64,000 nucleotides of DNA, taken from Cloeon dipterum (lineage: Eukaryota > Arthropoda > Insecta > Ephemeroptera > Baetidae). Shown one piece after another: positions 60,501 through 64,000 of the stretch. The DNA lies in the NCBI RefSeq assembly GCF_949628265.1, contig NC_088790.1:14946545-15010544 (forward strand), read 5' to 3'. How positions within the stretch are numbered: position 1 is the first letter of the stretch; every line of letters starts with the position of its first letter. The position numbers and the translations under genes were made by a program. The notes beneath the pieces were generated by a model, which was not told the DNA's origin, did not search any database, and saw nothing but the letters and a program-made list of their open reading frames with translations.

Positions 60501-62896
60501 TGCTCTGCTCAGCCGCCGTGCTCATTTCAGCCCTCAAATTGTTCATTTTTGATCAATATCGGTGCCATTCATCCAGCATGCATCGATTCGCCGCTCGGAT
60601 TGTGCTATTTTTATTATTTTATCCTCTAGCTCTCTCGTCTCTATTGAAATGTAGCACTTAAACTCCTCCCTTAAATGTGGAGCAGCCCTCAGCAGAAGCA
60701 GTAGCAGCAGTAGTAGCGGCACGGCTCGCTTTTCCCCACCCATATTTCGACTCTTCTATACTTGCAGAGAATGTATAAGGTTTAATTTTTCATTAATCAA
60801 TAAAAAGAGAGGCTTAAATAACGACAGCGGCATACTTGCAGGCTCTTCTTTCCCAACAAATTTATCATTGCTCACTTTCCAACCACGTATTTTGACTTTA
60901 ATTAAGATTTTATTCCGAAAATTGTAAAAATTAATTTCAATTTGGAAGGATCAAGTTAAAATTCGTTTTCTCATGGATCTTCATAAATTTGTAAAAAAAT
61001 TTGATAAAAAATAATATAAACATTTCATTCAAAATTTTTATTTTAAAGAAATCCACAAAAGTTAGATTTTTTATCAATTATTTTCAGGGCTGGGAATTTT
61101 TAAACTACGAACATTTTTTTGCTGACTCCAAACTTCACCGGATCATTTGAAACTTACTTGAAATCGCCCAAATCTGTATAAATCGATTAAACTTCCGTGC
61201 AATAGTGTGACTCTCTGGATTATGAGAGATAACTTTAGATATAAAATTCAGGTCGAATTTTCCGGCTCAAAAATTATTTTTCCAATAATTCTCCCAATTC
61301 TCGAGTCTAAAAGGTTGCTCTTAACGATTTAGATATTTAAAAGGGAAGCAACTCGCTATAGATGGTAATAAAACTTTTTCCAAAAATTTGTGCCAATATG
61401 ATTAAAAAATTGACCTCGCACTAGTTTGTGTGCTATCCTTCCAATGAATGAAAATCTTGATTCGAAACCAAAGGTTATAGCAAATATGACACAATAATTA
61501 TCCTCCCAATGAACCCTTATTTTATTTAATAATTTCGATACTAACCGTAATCATAGAGATTTATTTTTCTATTTTTAAAATCATAAATATATTTCTTTAT
61601 TCCCTAAATGTCAATGCGTTTAAATTTTCAATTTAAAATCTAGCCCTTTTTTAATATTTTTCTTATTCGTGAATTTTTTGGTTTCACTATCAGTTTTAGG
61701 ATCATCTTTAGCCATTAATCCAACCATCAACGGCACATTTTTTGCCTGCAGCGTCAAGAGGAAAATTTTCTACCATTTCACGGTACGCTTCAAAAGAAAT
61801 TTAATTTCCGATTTTGAGCTGAAATATTCAGAAGGCCTTGACGAAATGTTATGCGATGACGAGTTCCAGTGGTGGGGTGTAGACTCCATTGTTCGGTCAA
61901 AACACACACGACAAAAAGCCGCTCTTGCGCTGTTGGTGCCTTGATGCAATTGGGTTACCCTTAGGACGGAAAGTATACTATTACTGCGGCACACAACCAA
62001 AATGTTGATGTCGTTTTTGACTGAATATTATTGAAAGTTTAAAATACTTTCAGTAAATTATGGAGTAATCCTTTATTTCTTAAATATTTTCAATGCAGGC
62101 AATCGTGGTTTTTCTAAAACCAATAAACAATTACTATGAAAACTATTAAACTTAATTTAAACATCGCGGGGTTGTGTTGATAAACTGGTCAATACAATTA
62201 TCGATTCCCAACTTCTTCTTAAATATTTAAATATGAAATCATATGTATATGAATATTTCTAGTTTTCCATGGGAATAATTTAATACAGTTAAAAAATTAC
62301 ATAAAAGCTTGAAAATAATCAGGAAATTTCCCAAAGCAGGCCTGAAAAACTGAAAACCTTCAAATACACCGGTTTAGTTGTGTTCGCATCAAAAAGTACC
62401 GTTATACAAAGGAGCAAGCGCGGCGTTGTCAACAGCGCCACTTTCTGCTCCTTTAGCGGCCATCATGAGCAACTGCGATTGCTTGATTCGGTTGCAACGC
62501 GAGCCTGAAATGTTGAAACGTCATCAGAGCAAGCAAGCCTTTGTAAAGTAAATCAATCCATCGAGATTACGGCGATTACGTGAAAGTCAAAATTTGGCAA
62601 GCTCCCGAAAGCGGGCATCGCCTCTAAGTGTGGACTGCTTCACATTCGGACCAATTTGGCAAAGAAATCCGGCGTGTGGGCCGTATTGTCGTTGGCCCGC
62701 CGCGCGTTCTGCCATTTCACACCCTTTCCGGACTCGTTTGTCGCCGATTGCGCGTACTTTTCGGCGCCAATCGGCGTCGGCGACCACCTTTGCACCCCCT
62801 CTTATGACCCCGCGACGCCTCAAAGGCGGATCGCGCGAATGAGAAGCATAAATTTTTAATTGTTTCTCGCACTCTGAAATCTTATCGACGTTCAAC
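60500..62896. other. Intergenic region between divergent Myb/SANT-like and suppressor-of-sable-like genes
   Basis: Mostly AT-rich with no supported gene. The last ~450 bp before 62897 are GC-richer and contain GCGGCCATC at about 62455 (a YY1/Pho-like core), likely the promoter of the right-hand gene. A short dispersed repeat B copy lies near 61,086. Confidence 0.5.
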
Positions 62897-64000
62897 ATGG
62901 CGCTCGAAAGTGTCGAAAGCAATTATGTCCACGCCGACGACGGACTTATAAATGCAGGAAAGAATGACAGGTGGAGTAATTTTCAAATGAGACCCATTGA
63001 TTTTGGGCATCTATGTTTTATTTATGATTTTTCGCCTCGCAATTTATGCGATTGCACTCATTTCTGACTGACGTGTCGAAATCGATGACGTCATCTAATA
63101 ACTATGATTTTACGATTTAACCCCTATAATTTTTTTTTAAATAGTGCAGAAAATTTGCTATAATTTTTTCCCTGATATCATTGTGTTTCGGTTTCGCAAT
63201 GTCTTGAAAAGCGATAGCAATAATTTCCATCTTTAGTGACGGTCATGTGACACCCTGATGACGTCATCTTGGAATTTAAGGAATCTCGCACTACATGGGG
63301 GAAGTAAAACTTCCTTTGTTGGGGAAGATAAATATGGGTCAGCTTTGTCACGTTTTGACACAAACAAGTGCGACAGCAGTTAAAATCAATTTATCAATAA
63401 CTTCGCAGTGGTAATTTAATTTACCTTAAAAATATTTTTTTCAAGTTCAGCGTCAACATTATTTTTTATGAACGAAATAATAAACTTAGTATTTTAAATA
63501 TGAAAAGAATGAATGGTCAGGGTTAATAAAGACCGACATAAATAAAGCTTAAGAAGGATAATAATTGGAATAGTATTAATTAAATCGCTATTTAAGATAT
63601 CAACACAAAAAAACGCGAAAAATCAAACAGCAATTAAATTTAAAAAAAATGCTGGAATTACAATGTTCGCTTTTGTCCTGCTTTATCAGTGAAGCGGAGG
63701 AGGACCTGGAAGATGGTGAAATTGCAGACGATGACGAGGTGGAAGAAGGTGCCATTGAGGAGGAGGCAGGGTCGGCTCAACCCCCTGCGGATAGCCGGAA
63801 AGTAAAATTGAGAAGAGAAAACCCTAAAGAGACGAGTGTTAACAATAATGTTGCACAGAGCCCTGCGAACAAAAGGTCTCAAGAGTTTGATCGAAGGTCG
63901 CCGCCTGTGGCTGGAAGGCACGAACACCACAAAGCCGGCAAGAGGAAAAGACGCGCAGAAAAGGTGAAAATCATTCATAAGACGCTAGAACAGCACTCAT
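62897..64000 (+). CDS. Suppressor of sable/ZC3H4-like nuclear CCCH zinc-finger protein, N-terminal part (truncated by window)
   Basis: Family role: nuclear RNA-binding proteins that promote early termination and turnover of unproductive transcripts. Exon 1 (62897-62970) reads MALESVESNYVHADDGLINA and ends at AG|GTGGAGT in phase 2. Exon 2 starts at 63690 after CTTTATCAG; the split codon becomes AGT and the frame goes on EAEEDLEDGEIADDDEVEEG. The LEDGEIxDD acidic motif near the N-terminus is typical of this family (compare ELEDGELEDGE in ZC3H4). A basic segment follows (KAGKRKRRAEK), again as in the family. A possible donor (GAAAAG|GTGAAA) lies at 63965; otherwise the exon continues past the edge. 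The CCCH fingers that would prove the call lie outside the window. Confidence 0.6.
63084..63095 (+). promoter_or_regulatory. Palindromic CRE, copy 1
   Basis: GATGACGTCATC, a perfect CREB/ATF site with matching flanks, in the first intron of the suppressor-of-sable-like gene about 115 bp past exon 1. Confidence 0.5.
63243..63268 (+). promoter_or_regulatory. E-box plus palindromic CRE, copy 2
   Basis: TCATGTGACACC at 63243-63254 followed after 2 bases by GATGACGTCATC at 63257-63268. The CRE is identical to copy 1 over 12 bp. The E-box 12-mer is identical to one in the PIKfyve promoter (10128-10139). Confidence 0.5.

Noticed and set aside
60543..60743. Minus-strand frame beginning MGGEKRAVPLLLLLLLLL, like a signal peptide
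   Set aside because: The leucine run is produced by a CAG/TAG-type simple repeat. The rest has no protein pattern and no splice context.

Overview
The window is nuclear DNA of an animal, most likely an insect or another arthropod. It is AT-rich, and its genes have short GT-AG introns (often 50-400 bp). The encoded proteins are typical metazoan ones. I cannot name the order or species from sequence alone. There are no rRNA, tRNA, CRISPR or prokaryotic features. I rebuilt four genes exon by exon and reading-frame phase closes in every one: PIKfyve/fab1 (+, 28 exons, 1867 aa), DDX11/CHL1 helicase (+, 15 exons, 842 aa), a THUMPD2-like RNA methyltransferase (-, 4 exons, 369 aa) and a Myb/SANT-like DNA-binding protein (-, 2 coding exons, 279 aa). 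A galactose-3-O-sulfotransferase-like enzyme (-, 5 exons, 384 aa) also closes, but only if its first intron is of the rare GC-AG type. Two genes run off the edges: an arrestin-domain protein on the left (-) and a suppressor-of-sable/ZC3H4-like nuclear RNA-binding protein on the right (+).

Layout: 1-3.4 kb, start of the arrestin-domain gene. 3.5-10.1 kb, mostly non-coding with an (AT)n tract, a small inverted-repeat element and exon-like minus-strand relics at 8.9-10 kb. 10.3-23.7 kb, PIKfyve, whose intron 10 holds a ~1.95 kb near-perfect inverted repeat. 24.4-33.1 kb, the sulfotransferase. 33.1-48.9 kb, a gene desert alternating AT-rich sequence with GC-richer blocks; it carries a 254-bp palindromic MITE-like element and an old single-arm relative of the PIKfyve inverted repeat. 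49.1-56.7 kb, DDX11 and the THUMPD2-like gene facing each other with 7 nt between stop codons. 57.5-60.2 kb, the Myb/SANT-like gene. 62.9 kb to the end, the suppressor-of-sable-like gene.

The genes do not form one pathway. PIKfyve makes PI(3,5)P2 on endolysosomes, the sulfotransferase would work in the Golgi, DDX11 acts in sister-chromatid cohesion and replication, and the THUMPD2 family methylates RNA. The most unusual structures are the long inverted repeat transcribed inside PIKfyve, a related older copy 32 kb away, and the young palindromic element at 42.2 kb. Also notable are the extreme tail-to-tail packing of DDX11 and the methyltransferase, a perfect RFX-type X-box before DDX11, and a 12-mer (E-box plus flank next to a CRE-like site) shared by the PIKfyve promoter and the first intron of the suppressor-of-sable-like gene.
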